Notes: generated from the sequence alone by a model not told the origin. Shown: positions 1 to 8,543, counted from the stretch's first letter. The stretch is DNA of 48,438 nt from Chloroflexota bacterium (GCA_013694795.1 JACDBS010000161.1:1-48438); one strand, 5' to 3'. A program made the numbers and translations.

Positions 1-1398
1 CACCTCGCCTCGCGCGACGAGTACGACGATGCGGAGCGCGCCGGGCGTCGGGCGCGCGAGGAGACTGACGCCGCCGAAGCCGCCGCCGCGCGGCACGCGG
101 AGCTGCTCGCCGGCTCTGAGACGGAGCTGGCGGCTCTGTCTGGCGATGCCACCCCATCCGTGGATGCGGGCGTCGTTCACGCGGGGGCCGGCCTGCGCGA
201 CCTCCAGGCGGCCGCCGATGGTGCCCGCGAGCGTCGGGATCGTCTCGCGCAGCAGCGTGACGAGGCGCGGGAGGCATGGACGGCAACCCGCGGAGCGGCC
301 GAGGAGGTCGAAACTCGAACCGCCGGCCTCCGCCGCGAGCGTGGCCTGCGCGAGGCGCGCGTGACGCAGTTCGCCGCCTCCCTCCCCGCCGCGCGGGCCA
401 CGCTGGAACGCCTGACCGATGAGCGCGAGGCGTTGGCCGTGGAGTCGGCGCGCGCTCACCAAGCCGACACCCAGGCCGCAGCGCACCAGAGCGCCGCCGA
501 GGTCACTCGGCGCGCCCGACGCGCGGAGCTGCTCAAGCTGGAAAGTGAGGCCGGTGGCGCCGGCTCGTCCCTTGGCGATCTCGAGCGCGCGGCCCAGGCG
601 ACCGCCATCGAGGCCTCCCGACGCGACGATGCCCTGTCGGCCCTTGCCCGCGAGCGCGAGCTGGCTCTGGAGGGGCTCCCCGAGACCTCGGCCGCAGCGC
701 CGGCCGACGAGATCGACGCGCTCGACGATGAGACGCTCGAGGTTGAGCTGCGGCGCGTGCGACGCACGCTGTCGCAGATCGGCTCGGTCAATCCGTTCGC
801 CGTCGAGGAACACCGCGAAGTGGCGTCCCGGTTGGAGAAGATGACGAGCCAGGACGATGATCTGCGGTCCGCCATCGGTTCGACCGAAGAGCTCATCGCG
901 ACCCTCGACTCCGAGATCAACCAGCAGTTCGGCGCCGCCTTTCGCGCCATCGGTGAGAAGTTCGACGAGTACTGCCAGCTCCTCTTCGCGGGCGGCTCGG
1001 CCTCGCTCCAGATGGCGGAGGAGGCCGATGGCGAGGCACCGGGCGGGATCGAGATCGTGGTGCGCCCGCCCGGCAAGCGCCTCCAGCGCCTTGCCATGCT
1101 CTCCGGTGGCGAGCGCGCGCTCACCGGCGTGGCCCTGCTGTTCGCCATGCTGACCGTGAACCCGGTGCCGTTTTGCATCCTGGACGAAGTCGACGCCGCG
1201 TTGGACGAGGCGAATATCGGCCGTTTCGCGCAGGCGTTGCGCAAGCTGGCGGAATCGATCGATTTCGTGGTCATCACCCACAACCGCGCCACCATCGAGG
1301 TTGCCGACACGATCTACGGAGTGACCATGACCGAAGCGGCCGTCAGCCGCGTCCTCTCGCTGCGGCTGGCCGACGTGCCGGCCGAGATGAGCGTCTAG
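1..1398 (+). CDS. smc: Chromosome segregation protein SMC, C-terminal part (5' end outside the window)
   Basis: The frame is open from base 1, so this is the last 465 residues of a larger protein. The first ~260 residues are rich in Ala, Glu and Arg, as in the long SMC coiled coil. The C-terminal head carries the ABC signature (LSGGERALTG), the Walker B region (ILDEVDAALDEAN) and the His switch (VITHNRATIEVAD). SMC dimers with ScpAB compact chromosomes; the C-terminal head pairs with the unseen N-terminal Walker A half to form the ATPase. The TAG stop overlaps the GTG start of ftsY by one base, the common smc-ftsY-ffh arrangement. Identity is secure; only the N-terminal part is missing. Confidence 0.95.
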   Translation, partial: HLASRDEYDDAERAGRRAREETDAAEAAAARHAELLAGSETELAALSGDATPSVDAGVVHAGAGLRDLQAAADGARERRDRLAQQRDEAREAWTATRGAAEEVETRTAGLRRERGLREARVTQFAASLPAARATLERLTDEREALAVESARAHQADTQAAAHQSAAEVTRRARRAELLKLESEAGGAGSSLGDLERAAQATAIEASRRDDALSALARERELALEGLPETSAAAPADEIDALDDETLEVELRRVRRTLSQIGSVNPFAVEEHREVASRLEKMTSQDDDLRSAIGSTEELIATLDSEINQQFGAAFRAIGEKFDEYCQLLFAGGSASLQMAEEADGEAPGGIEIVVRPPGKRLQRLAMLSGGERALTGVALLFAMLTVNPVPFCILDEVDAALDEANIGRFAQALRKLAESIDFVVITHNRATIEVADTIYGVTMTEAAVSRVLSLRLADVPAEMSV

Positions 1399-2351
1399 TG
1401 TTTCGAGACGACGCGCCGGCACCGACGACGATTGCCCGCCCGCGGCGCGATCCGACCGGGATGGGGCTCCGAGCTCGACCGTCCGGGCTCGGCGCGCGAC
1501 TGCGGTCGATCCTCGGCGCAGGGACTCCCGCGACCGATGCCACCTGGGACGAGGTGGAGGAGGCGCTGATTGCCGCCGACGTGGGCGCAACCACCACGCT
1601 CGAGATCGTGGACGCCGCCCGCGAGCGGTTCCGGCGTGAGAGCGGTGGCAGCGGCGAGGACGCGCGCCGCGCCCTGGCCGCGGAGATCCGTGACCGCCTG
1701 GTGCGCGTGGGATCAGGGCGGTTCGAGCTCGGCCCCGCTCCGTCGGTCATCCTGTTCGTGGGTGTCAACGGCACCGGCAAGACGACAACCATCGCGAAGC
1801 TCGCGGCCAGGCTCAAGGGCGAGGGCCGAACGCTGGTGCTGGCTGCCGCCGATACGTTCCGCGCCGCCGCTGTCGAGCAGTTGCGCATCTGGGGCGAGCA
1901 GGTCGGCGTGCCGGTGGTGGCGCAGCGCGCCGGGGCCGATCCCGGCGCGGTCGCCTTCGACGCGGTCGCGGCGGCCGAGTCACGCGGCCTGGATGCCGTG
2001 CTGGTCGATACCGCGGGACGGCTCCAGAACAAGCAGCAGCTCATGGCCGAGCTGGCCAAGATCCGACGCGTCATCGAGCGACGCCTGCCCGGACAACCGC
2101 GGCACGTGCTGCTGGTCCTCGACGCGACGACGGGCCAGAACGGCATCCTCCAGGCCGAGGCGTTCAGCCGGGAGGCGGGCGTCACCGGCATTGTGCTGAC
2201 CAAGCTCGACGGCACTGCCAAGGGCGGGGTCGCGCTTGCCGCGGCCGACCGCCTGGGCGTTCCCATCCTGTTTGCGGGGGTCGGTGAGGAGATCGACGCC
2301 CTCGCCCCGTTCGACCCGGAGGCGTTCGTCGAATGGCTGCTCAGCGAGTAG
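1398..2351 (+). CDS. ftsY: Signal recognition particle receptor FtsY
   Basis: Predicted 317-residue SRP receptor GTPase that docks the SRP-ribosome complex at the membrane with Ffh. The NG domain shows the P-loop (GVNGTGKTTT), the DTFRAAA motif, DTAGR and TKLDGTAKGG. The N domain helices (WDEVEEALIAADVG) precede it. The acidic A domain of E. coli FtsY is essentially absent, as in many Gram-positive-type bacteria. I chose the GTG that overlaps the smc stop (TAGTG). An in-frame ATG at 1461 would give a protein 21 residues shorter and cannot be excluded. Translation is probably coupled to smc. Confidence 0.93.
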   Translation: MFRDDAPAPTTIARPRRDPTGMGLRARPSGLGARLRSILGAGTPATDATWDEVEEALIAADVGATTTLEIVDAARERFRRESGGSGEDARRALAAEIRDRLVRVGSGRFELGPAPSVILFVGVNGTGKTTTIAKLAARLKGEGRTLVLAAADTFRAAAVEQLRIWGEQVGVPVVAQRAGADPGAVAFDAVAAAESRGLDAVLVDTAGRLQNKQQLMAELAKIRRVIERRLPGQPRHVLLVLDATTGQNGILQAEAFSREAGVTGIVLTKLDGTAKGGVALAAADRLGVPILFAGVGEEIDALAPFDPEAFVEWLLSE

Positions 2352-2356
2352 CTGCG

Positions 2357-2385
2357 TTGCCCGTCCGCGTGGCGACGCCTAGAAT
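2357..2385 (+). promoter_or_regulatory. Predicted sigma70-type promoter of ffh
   Basis: TTGCCC (2357-2362) and TAGAAT (2380-2385) are separated by exactly 17 bases in the 90-base ftsY-ffh gap. The predicted transcript has a ~50-base leader that contains a short GC-rich inverted repeat (CCGGC...GCCGG, about 2400-2418). Inferred from consensus only. Confidence 0.6.
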
Positions 2386-2441
2386 GGGCAGCCGTTTGCC
2401 GGCGCCCGTGTGCCGGGTCTGATTCCCGTATCGGTTCATTC

Positions 2442-3779
2442 ATGTTCGAATCTCTGTCCGCGCGCCTGCAGGGCGTCGCCGAGCGCCTTCGGGGCAAGGC
2501 TCGTATCACCGAGGCCGACCTTGACGCCTCCCTGCGCGAGATCCGGCTGGCCCTGCTGGAGGCCGACGTCAACTTCAAGGTCGTCAAGGGTTTCGTGGCG
2601 CGCGTTCGGGAGCGAGCCGTCGGCGCGGACCTGCTCAGCGGGCTGAATCCAGGCCAGCAGATCGTCAAGATCGTCCACGACGAGCTCGTGGCCGTCCTCG
2701 GCGGCGAGCGCCATCGACTGAATCTGGCCACGAAGCCGGCGGTTGTCATGCTGGTTGGCCTCCAGGGCTCGGGAAAGACGACCACAGCCGCCAAGCTCGC
2801 GGTTCGGGTTCGCAGGGAAGGCAGAAAGCCGCTGCTGGTTGCGGCTGACGTCTATCGCCCGGCCGCGGTCGACCAGCTCGTGCAGCTTGGCGACCAGATT
2901 GGCGCGGAAGTTCACACCCGACCCGTCGGCACGCCGGCGCTCGAGGTGGCGCGTTCGGGCCTGGAGGTGGCGCGCCAGCGCGGGATCGACGTGATGATCC
3001 TCGACACGGCCGGTCGCCTGCACGTCGACGACGCGATGATGGACGAGCTCGTCCGCATCTCCGGCGCCGTGATGCCATCCGAGACACTGCTGGTGGTCGA
3101 TGCCATGACCGGGCAGGAGTCGGTTCGCGTTGCCGAGGCTTTCCACGCCAAGCTGCCTGTCACCGGCCTGGTCCTGACGAAGATGGACGGCGACGCGCGC
3201 GGTGGCGCCGCGCTCAGCATTCGCTCCGCCACCGGCCTGCCGGTCGCATTCCTTGGGACGGGTGAGCGGACCGACGGACTGGAGCCCTTCCATCCCGACC
3301 GCCTGGCGCAGCGCATCCTGGGCATGGGCGACATCCTCAGCTTCGTCGAGCGCGTGCAGGAGAACATCGACACCGCGGAGGCGGAGCGAACCGCGCAGCG
3401 GATGATGGAGAACCGATTCACGCTGGAGGACTTCCGCAGCCAGCTCCGCCAGATCAAGAACGTGGGACCGATCGGCGAGTTGATCGGCATGATCCCGGGG
3501 GCCGGCCAGATGGCAGGCGCCGCGCAGGAGGCGGTCGACTCGGGCCAGATGAAGCGGATCGAGGCGATCATCGACTCGATGACCCCGGAGGAGCGGCGTC
3601 GTCCCGACCTCATCAAGGCGAGCCGCCGCCGCCGGATCGCACTGGGCAGCGGGACCTCGACCGCAGAGGTGAATCGGCTTCTCAAGCAGTTCGTGGAGAT
3701 GCAGAAGATGATGAAGATGCTCTCCGGCGGAAAGGTGCCACGGCTGGGGGGCGGTCTCGGCGCCCTGCTGGGGCGCTGA
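2442..3779 (+). CDS. ffh: Signal recognition particle protein Ffh (SRP54)
   Basis: 445 residues, the normal length. The N domain is followed by a G domain with GLQGSGKTTT, DVYRPAAVDQ, DTAGR and TKMDGDARGG. The Met-rich M domain (QMKRIEAIIDSM, RRRRIALGSG, EMQKMMKML) binds 4.5S RNA and signal peptides. It works with FtsY in co-translational membrane targeting. A predicted promoter lies just upstream, so it may be transcribed separately from ftsY. The DUF3352 gene follows 4 bases after the stop. Confidence 0.97.
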   Translation: MFESLSARLQGVAERLRGKARITEADLDASLREIRLALLEADVNFKVVKGFVARVRERAVGADLLSGLNPGQQIVKIVHDELVAVLGGERHRLNLATKPAVVMLVGLQGSGKTTTAAKLAVRVRREGRKPLLVAADVYRPAAVDQLVQLGDQIGAEVHTRPVGTPALEVARSGLEVARQRGIDVMILDTAGRLHVDDAMMDELVRISGAVMPSETLLVVDAMTGQESVRVAEAFHAKLPVTGLVLTKMDGDARGGAALSIRSATGLPVAFLGTGERTDGLEPFHPDRLAQRILGMGDILSFVERVQENIDTAEAERTAQRMMENRFTLEDFRSQLRQIKNVGPIGELIGMIPGAGQMAGAAQEAVDSGQMKRIEAIIDSMTPEERRRPDLIKASRRRRIALGSGTSTAEVNRLLKQFVEMQKMMKMLSGGKVPRLGGGLGALLGR

Positions 3780-3783
3780 TCGG

Positions 3784-5346
3784 ATGCAACGCGGGGTCAT
3801 CGCTCTCGTCACGCTCATCGGCCTCACCGGCGCCGCTTTCGTCGCGGGCTACCTGCTGCTCTTCTCCGCATCGACCGATCGAGCCGCCACGCTCGCGCCG
3901 GCGAACAGTGCCTTCTACGTGAATGTCTACCTCCAGCCGTCGACCGGACAGCAGATGAATCTCTCCGGGCTGATCGGCCGCCTGCCGGGCTTCGCGGACG
4001 AGGCCTCGTTGGATGCGAAGGTGGACCAGGTCGTCCAGAACCTGCTCAGCGGCTCGGGCATCGATTACGTCAACGGGGTCAAGCCGTGGGTTGGCAACCA
4101 GGTGGCGATCGCAGGGTGGCCGGCCAGCGAGGACCCGTTGCAGATCGAGGTGGTCGTGATCGCCGAGGTGAAGGACCGCGAGGCGGCCGATGCGGCGATT
4201 GGCGAGCTCGTGGCGGACGGGGGTGCCTCGTTCAGCCCCGAGACCTATGCCGGTGTGGACCTCCAGGTCGACGATGAAGGCGCCTACGGCTTCGTCGACG
4301 ACATGCTCGTCATCGGCACTGGCGCGGACGGCCTGCATGCCGTGGTGGACGCCAGTGGCGATGCGGCGTCGCTTTTCGATCAGGCGGCCTTCCGTGCGAC
4401 GATGGACGCGCTGGCGCCCGACCATCTGGCCTCGGCCTACGTCGACCTGGCGGCGATCGCCGGGTCCGCCGGCGTGGGTGGCCAGTTCGGGAGCTTCAGC
4501 ACCGCGGGCGCCATCCTCGTTGCGGAGCGTGACGGCCTACGGGTGAGCGGGAGCGCCCCGTTCGAGATGACCGCGGCCGCGCCCTCGGCGCGCGACCGCT
4601 TTGCCCTCGGCGGCGAGCCGAGCAGCCTGGTCGACTGGATGCCCGATGGCACACTGGCCGAAGTGGTGGTTTTCGGCCTGGGTCAAACGCTCGCCGACGC
4701 CGAGGCGGCGATCGGTGCCAGCCCGGAGGGGGAGGAGCTCACTGGCCTGCTCGATACCTTCCGCGCCCTCGCCGCCTTCGCGCTCGGAATCGACCTTGAT
4801 GCTGATGTGCTGCCGCTGCTTGATCGCGAGGTGGCCGTTGCTGTGACCGGCCTGGGCGGAACGCTTCCCTCGGGCCAGTTGCTCCTGCGGCCCGACGATG
4901 CGGCTGCGGCCCTCGCAGCGCTCGATCGGATTGCCGAGCGACTGTCGGCGGTCGGGGGTACCTCGCGGACGGAGGATCTCGACGGCACCGAGATCACGGT
5001 GCTCACCATTCCCGACGTCGGGGAGGTCGCATACGCCATGGTCGACGACATCGTCATCCTGGGCCTCGGCAGGGCGGACGTCGCTGCGGCGGTGTTCGCC
5101 CACGACAGCGGCGACTCGCTTGGGAATACCGATGCCTACACTCGGACCTTCGAGGTCGCCGGCACTCGCGCGGGGACGGAGGCATACGTCGATATCGGCG
5201 CGCTGGTGGAGCTCTTGGGGGATGGCGTCGAGCTGGGCGACGACATGCGCGATATCCTCTTGCAGATCGGGACCTTCGGGCTGACCGTTCCGTCCCGAGA
5301 TGATCAGATCGAATTCCACGCGGTGCTGACGGTCGACGAGCCGTGA
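3784..5346 (+). CDS. DUF3352 family protein, membrane-anchored, function unknown
   Basis: 520 residues with one N-terminal hydrophobic segment (about residues 5-27) that looks like an uncleaved anchor or signal, followed by a long acidic, probably extracytoplasmic part. Features such as LAPANSAFYVNVYLQP near the start and the repeated alternation of short beta-like hydrophobic runs with Ala/Asp/Gly segments match the DUF3352 family, which has no established role. It directly follows ffh (4-base gap) and precedes rpsP by 47 bases, so it is probably co-transcribed with ffh. The family call is from recall of its typical features, not a search. Confidence 0.7.
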   Translation: MQRGVIALVTLIGLTGAAFVAGYLLLFSASTDRAATLAPANSAFYVNVYLQPSTGQQMNLSGLIGRLPGFADEASLDAKVDQVVQNLLSGSGIDYVNGVKPWVGNQVAIAGWPASEDPLQIEVVVIAEVKDREAADAAIGELVADGGASFSPETYAGVDLQVDDEGAYGFVDDMLVIGTGADGLHAVVDASGDAASLFDQAAFRATMDALAPDHLASAYVDLAAIAGSAGVGGQFGSFSTAGAILVAERDGLRVSGSAPFEMTAAAPSARDRFALGGEPSSLVDWMPDGTLAEVVVFGLGQTLADAEAAIGASPEGEELTGLLDTFRALAAFALGIDLDADVLPLLDREVAVAVTGLGGTLPSGQLLLRPDDAAAALAALDRIAERLSAVGGTSRTEDLDGTEITVLTIPDVGEVAYAMVDDIVILGLGRADVAAAVFAHDSGDSLGNTDAYTRTFEVAGTRAGTEAYVDIGALVELLGDGVELGDDMRDILLQIGTFGLTVPSRDDQIEFHAVLTVDEP

Positions 5347-5393
5347 GCAATCGAATCAGCCACTCACCGAATCCACACTGAGGTAATCACCAC

Positions 5394-5855
5394 TTGTCAG
5401 TAGCCATCCGGCTGACACGCGTGGGGGCCACGAAGCGCCCCGCCTATCGCGTGATCGCCATCGACAAGCGCCGTTCGCGAGACGGCCGCGCGCTCGAGAT
5501 CCTCGGGTTCTATGACCCGCTGACCGAGCCGGCAACCGTGCAGCTCAACACCGAGAAGATCACCGGCTGGATCGCCAAGGGTGCCCAGCCGTCGGAGACC
5601 GTGGTGAAGCTCATGCGTCAGGCCGAGAGGGCAGCGACAGCTCCCGGCGAGGCGGAGAAGCCGAAGCGGGCCACCCGGCCCACCAAACCGAAGGCGTCGA
5701 GCAAGGCGGCCACCAAGGCGAAGGCAAAGGCAGGGGCCGATGCGGAGGCCGAGGCTCTCGCCACCGAGGAGGCTCCTGCCGATACAACTTCAATTCAGGA
5801 GCTTTCGGCTGCCGAGGAGGCCCCGGTCGACGAGACTGAGAAGGCAGGCGCGTGA
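5394..5855 (+). CDS. rpsP: 30S ribosomal protein S16 with a long low-complexity C-terminal tail
   Basis: The first ~85 residues are canonical S16 (SVAIRLTRVGATKRPAYRV, ILGFYDPLTEP). The start is a TTG with a GAGGT site (5380-5384) nine bases upstream. At 153 residues the protein is nearly twice the usual S16 length. The extra ~65 residues are first Lys/Ala/Pro/Thr-rich, then acidic, and are presumably disordered. S16 assembles early into the 30S body. It is the first gene of the S16-KhpA-RimM-TrmD operon and overlaps khpA by four bases (GTGA). Confidence 0.95.
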   Translation: MSVAIRLTRVGATKRPAYRVIAIDKRRSRDGRALEILGFYDPLTEPATVQLNTEKITGWIAKGAQPSETVVKLMRQAERAATAPGEAEKPKRATRPTKPKASSKAATKAKAKAGADAEAEALATEEAPADTTSIQELSAAEEAPVDETEKAGA

Positions 5856-6091
5856 AAGAGTTCCTCGAATACGTCGCTAAGTCCCTCGTCGACAAGCCCG
5901 ACGCGGTCTGGGTCGAGGTCGATGACGATGCCGACGAGACCGTCCTGACCCTGAGTGTTGACCAAGAGGATATGGGGCGCGTCATCGGGCGGGACGGACG
6001 GATCGCAAACGCCCTCCGCAGCCTCCTGCGCGTGATGGCCACCCGGGATGGGCGCCATGTCGAGCTCGAGATCGTTTCCGACGCCGATTGA
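5852..6091 (+). CDS. khpA: KH-domain RNA-binding protein KhpA
   Basis: 79 residues comprising a single KH domain with the GxxG loop GRDG (in VIGRDGRIANALR). KhpA/YlqC proteins bind RNA with KhpB and are usually encoded between rpsP and rimM, exactly as here. The GTG start overlaps the rpsP stop (GTGA), which implies translational coupling. It is likely involved in ribosome or small-RNA metabolism and in control of cell elongation, as known for Gram-positive homologues; which of these applies here is not visible. Confidence 0.9.
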   Translation: MKEFLEYVAKSLVDKPDAVWVEVDDDADETVLTLSVDQEDMGRVIGRDGRIANALRSLLRVMATRDGRHVELEIVSDAD

Positions 6092-6581
6092 GCGTCGCCT
6101 GGCGATCGCACGGGTCCTGGGTCCGAAGGGCCTGAGGGGAGGCGTCCGGATCGAGCTGCTGACGGACTGGCCGGAGCGCCTGGCGCCCGGCGTCGATGTC
6201 TGGCCGGAGGGTGACGAGCAGCCGATGCGGATCGCCCGTGTCGAGTTGGGCGGGCGCGTGCCGGTCCTGTACCTCGAGGGCATCGCATCACGCGAGGCGG
6301 CCGAGCTCGTCAGCGGCCGCTACCTCGAGGCCCCCGCTCACGATCTCGACCCCGGCGCGTACTTCTGGAGCGACCTTGTCGGGCTTCGCGTGGAGGAGCC
6401 CGACGGTACGCCCGTCGGCGAGCTAGTCGAGATCTTCCGCGCCGGGGGCAACGAGGTGTACCGCGTCGCCGGAGCCGGTGGTGAGCGCCTCGTTCCGGCG
6501 CTCCGCAGTGTCGTGCGGCGGATCGACCTCGCCGCCGGACTGATGGTGATCGCCGCAGATGACGCCGAGGAGGTCCGCTGA
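6048..6581 (+). CDS. rimM: 16S rRNA processing protein RimM
   Basis: RimM assists maturation of the 30S head and binds S19. The N-terminal RimM domain begins near 6093 (LAIARVLGPKGLRGGVRIE), and the PRC-barrel follows (YFWSDLVGLRVEEPDG, then GGNEVYRVAG and VPALRSVVRRID). The start is uncertain. ATG codons at 6048 and 6057 would add a tail overlapping khpA by 35-44 bases. Homology suggests translation could begin near an ATT at 6087, which would restore the short overlap typical of this operon. The enzyme-free chaperone function is known for the family. Confidence 0.88.
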   Translation: MGAMSSSRSFPTPIERRLAIARVLGPKGLRGGVRIELLTDWPERLAPGVDVWPEGDEQPMRIARVELGGRVPVLYLEGIASREAAELVSGRYLEAPAHDLDPGAYFWSDLVGLRVEEPDGTPVGELVEIFRAGGNEVYRVAGAGGERLVPALRSVVRRIDLAAGLMVIAADDAEEVR

Positions 6582-6585
6582 GCCG

Positions 6586-7314
6586 ATGCGGATCGATGTC
6601 GTCACCATCTTCCCTGAGCTGTTCGAGCTGCCACTGCGGACATCGATCATCGGCCGCGCCGCAGAAGGTGGATTGGTGGACTTCGGCATCCACGATCTTC
6701 GCGAGCATGGACTCGGCCGGCACCGATCGGTTGACGACTATCCCTACGGCGGGGGAGCGGGGATGGTGATGCGCCCCGAGCCGCTGTTCGGCGCGATCGA
6801 GCCGCTGCGCAACGCCGGTGCGCACGTGATCCTGCTGGATCCGGCCGGCGAGCGCCTGACCGATGCTCTTGCGCGCGACCTCGCGCTCCAGCCACGGCTT
6901 GCGCTCGTCTGCGGCCGCTACGAGGGGATCGACGAGCGCGTCCGCGCCCTGGTCGACCGCGAGGTGAGCATCGGCGACTATGTCCTCACCGGTGGGGAGC
7001 TTCCGGCGCTGGTGCTGATCGACACCGTCGTGCGCCTGCTCCCGGGCGCGATTGCCGAGGCCTCGCACACTGGCGACTCGTTTGCCGCCGGCCTGCTGGA
7101 GCACCCGCAGTACACGCGCCCCGAGGCCTTCCGCAAGATGGCCGTGCCTGCGGTCCTGCTCTCGGGTAACCACGCCGAGGTGGACCGATGGCGCCGCCGC
7201 GAGGCCCTCCGCCGCACCCTGGCGCGCCGGCCGGACCTGCTGGGGGCCGCGCCGCTGACCGATGCCGATCGGTCCATCCTCGAGGAACTGCGCGCGGTCG
7301 ACGAGGAATCCTGA
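6586..7314 (+). CDS. trmD: tRNA (guanine-N1)-methyltransferase TrmD
   Basis: 242 residues, normal length. TrmD makes m1G37 in tRNAs with a G36-G37 sequence and prevents +1 frameshifting. Motifs of the SPOUT knot are clear: RIDVVTIFPELFE at the start, PYGGGAGMVM, LVCGRYEGIDERV and SIGDYVLTGGELPA. ATG 6586 was chosen over an upstream in-frame ATG (6559) because the family begins here and a GAGGAGG sequence lies at 6567-6573. Four bases separate it from rimM. Confidence 0.96.
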   Translation: MRIDVVTIFPELFELPLRTSIIGRAAEGGLVDFGIHDLREHGLGRHRSVDDYPYGGGAGMVMRPEPLFGAIEPLRNAGAHVILLDPAGERLTDALARDLALQPRLALVCGRYEGIDERVRALVDREVSIGDYVLTGGELPALVLIDTVVRLLPGAIAEASHTGDSFAAGLLEHPQYTRPEAFRKMAVPAVLLSGNHAEVDRWRRREALRRTLARRPDLLGAAPLTDADRSILEELRAVDEES

Positions 7315-7320
7315 GCCGTC

Positions 7321-7350
7321 TTGCCCGCTTCCGGCCAGCGCTGCTATACT
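7321..7350 (+). promoter_or_regulatory. Predicted sigma70-type promoter of rplS
   Basis: TTGCCC (7321-7326) and TATACT (7345-7350) with an 18-base spacer lie directly after the trmD stop. The -35 hexamer is identical to that of the predicted ffh promoter. The resulting ~60-base rplS leader ends in a GAGG site at 7405-7408. Confidence 0.6.
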
Positions 7351-7417
7351 CCCCGGCGTCGCGGCCGCCATGCGCGGTCGCGTTCATGCGTCCCATTGGT
7401 CCGCGAGGTCGCCCGGA

Positions 7418-7765
7418 ATGAATGCCATCAAGGAGCTCGAGCGTGAGCAGCTCCGCACCGACGTACCGGAGATCGCCCCTGGCGACACGGTTCGCGTTTC
7501 GGTGAAGGTGGTGGAGGGCACCCGCGAACGAATCCAGGTCTTCGAGGGCACCGTCATGCGCATGCGCGGCGGTGGCCTGAACAGGGCAATCACCGTGCGC
7601 CGTATTGCCAGCGGCGTCGGCGTGGAGCGAACGTTCATGCTCCATGCGCCGCGCATCGAGAAGATCGAGGTTGTGCGGCACGGCGTCGCTCGACGCGCGC
7701 AGCTCTACTTCCTCCGCGATCGGGTCGGGAAGGCGGCCACGCTCCGCGAGCGCCGCGCCAACTGA
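7418..7765 (+). CDS. rplS: 50S ribosomal protein L19
   Basis: 115 residues, the usual length, placed at the 30S-50S interface. Typical L19 features are ELEREQLRTDVPEIAPGD near the N-terminus, the VFEGTVMRMRGGG segment, TVRRIASGVGVERTF, and the basic RRAQLYFLRDRVGKAA near the end. ATG 7418 matches the family start; the open frame upstream is not conserved. It has its own predicted promoter in the trmD-rplS gap. Confidence 0.96.
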   Translation: MNAIKELEREQLRTDVPEIAPGDTVRVSVKVVEGTRERIQVFEGTVMRMRGGGLNRAITVRRIASGVGVERTFMLHAPRIEKIEVVRHGVARRAQLYFLRDRVGKAATLRERRAN

Positions 7766-7770
7766 TCCGG

Positions 7771-7786
7771 TGCGGCGACGCCGCAA
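7771..7786 (+). repeat. GC-rich hairpin just after rplS
   Basis: TGCGGC-GAC-GCCGCA forms a perfect 6-bp stem with a 3-base loop a few bases after the rplS stop. No T-run follows, so it is at best an RNA 3'-end stabiliser or a non-canonical terminator. Confidence 0.4.
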
Positions 7787-7800
7787 TCTGCGCTCGCGCG

Positions 7801-7826
7801 CCGGAGCCTCCGGATAGACTGAAACC
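7801..7826 (+). promoter_or_regulatory. Predicted -10 element and palindrome abutting the rnhB start codon
   Basis: A perfect palindrome, CCGGAG-C-CTCCGG (7801-7813), is followed by TAGACT (7815-7820), six bases and the GTG start of rnhB. No Shine-Dalgarno sequence fits in this space, so the mRNA may be leaderless. The palindrome occupies the spacer region and could be an operator. No convincing -35 is seen. Confidence 0.4.
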
Positions 7827-8543
7827 GTGACCGATTCCAGGCGCCCGGGACGCATCGTGAAGCCCTCCACGCGCATCGAGCGCACCCACTGGAACGCCGG
7901 CCGCACGCGGCTTGTCGGGGCCGATGCCGTGGGCGTCGCCTGTCTGAGCGGACCGGTGATGGCCGCTGCAGTCGTCATGCCGCCATTCGGCCGTCGCATC
8001 CCCGGCATCCGCGACTCGAAGATGCTGTCGCGTGCCCAGCGCGAGCGGCTCTTCCCCATCATCATGCGACGCGCGTCCTTCGTGGGCATAGGTGCCGCCA
8101 GCGTTGCCGAGATTGACAGGCTGAACATCTACCACGCCACCAACCTGGCCATGCGGCGTGCCATCTGCCGCATTCCCCGACGCGAGCATGTCCTGATTGA
8201 TGGGCTGCGGGTGCATGGGCTCGAAGAGCACGTCGGCTCGTATACCGCCATCGTGCGCGGCGACGCACATTGCTACTCGATCGCCGCCGCTTCCATCGTG
8301 GCCAAGGTGATGCGCGATCGGCTCATGGACCGGCTCGCCGCCCGTTACCCGCATTACGGATGGGAGCACAACGTCGGCTACGCCACGCTCGACCACCGGC
8401 GAGGGATCGAGGAGCACGGCATCACGCGATTCCATCGTCGATCATTCGCGCGCGTCAGAGCGGTCGAGGTGGGCACCCAGCTCGAGCTGGAGCTCAGCGA
8501 CGCCCGGATTGAGTGGCGTGAGGAGCTCCCCGTCCCGGCCTGA
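7827..8543 (+). CDS. rnhB: Ribonuclease HII-like protein with altered active site
   Basis: 238 residues. Most of the fold is well conserved: GIRDSKMLSRAQRERLF (residues 60-76), the LIDGL motif with Asp125, VRGDAHCYSIAAASIVAK with Asp146, and the C-terminal FHRRSFA. The signature that normally reads DExGRG reads Asp33-Ala34-Val-Gly36-Val37-Ala38. The catalytic Glu is therefore replaced by Ala, and the GRG loop that reads the RNA-DNA junction is lost. In the family, four carboxylates (D, E, D, D) bind the metal ions; three remain. Cleavage of RNA:DNA hybrids is therefore doubtful, and another rnhB or rnhA copy is expected elsewhere. The GTG start has no ribosome site (see the adjacent -10 entry). 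Confidence 0.85.
   Translation: MTDSRRPGRIVKPSTRIERTHWNAGRTRLVGADAVGVACLSGPVMAAAVVMPPFGRRIPGIRDSKMLSRAQRERLFPIIMRRASFVGIGAASVAEIDRLNIYHATNLAMRRAICRIPRREHVLIDGLRVHGLEEHVGSYTAIVRGDAHCYSIAAASIVAKVMRDRLMDRLAARYPHYGWEHNVGYATLDHRRGIEEHGITRFHRRSFARVRAVEVGTQLELELSDARIEWREELPVPA

Noticed and set aside
2440..2460. tRNA T-arm-like GTTCGAATC
   Set aside because: It is the start of ffh; no acceptor or anticodon stem can be formed around it. No tRNA was found anywhere in the window.
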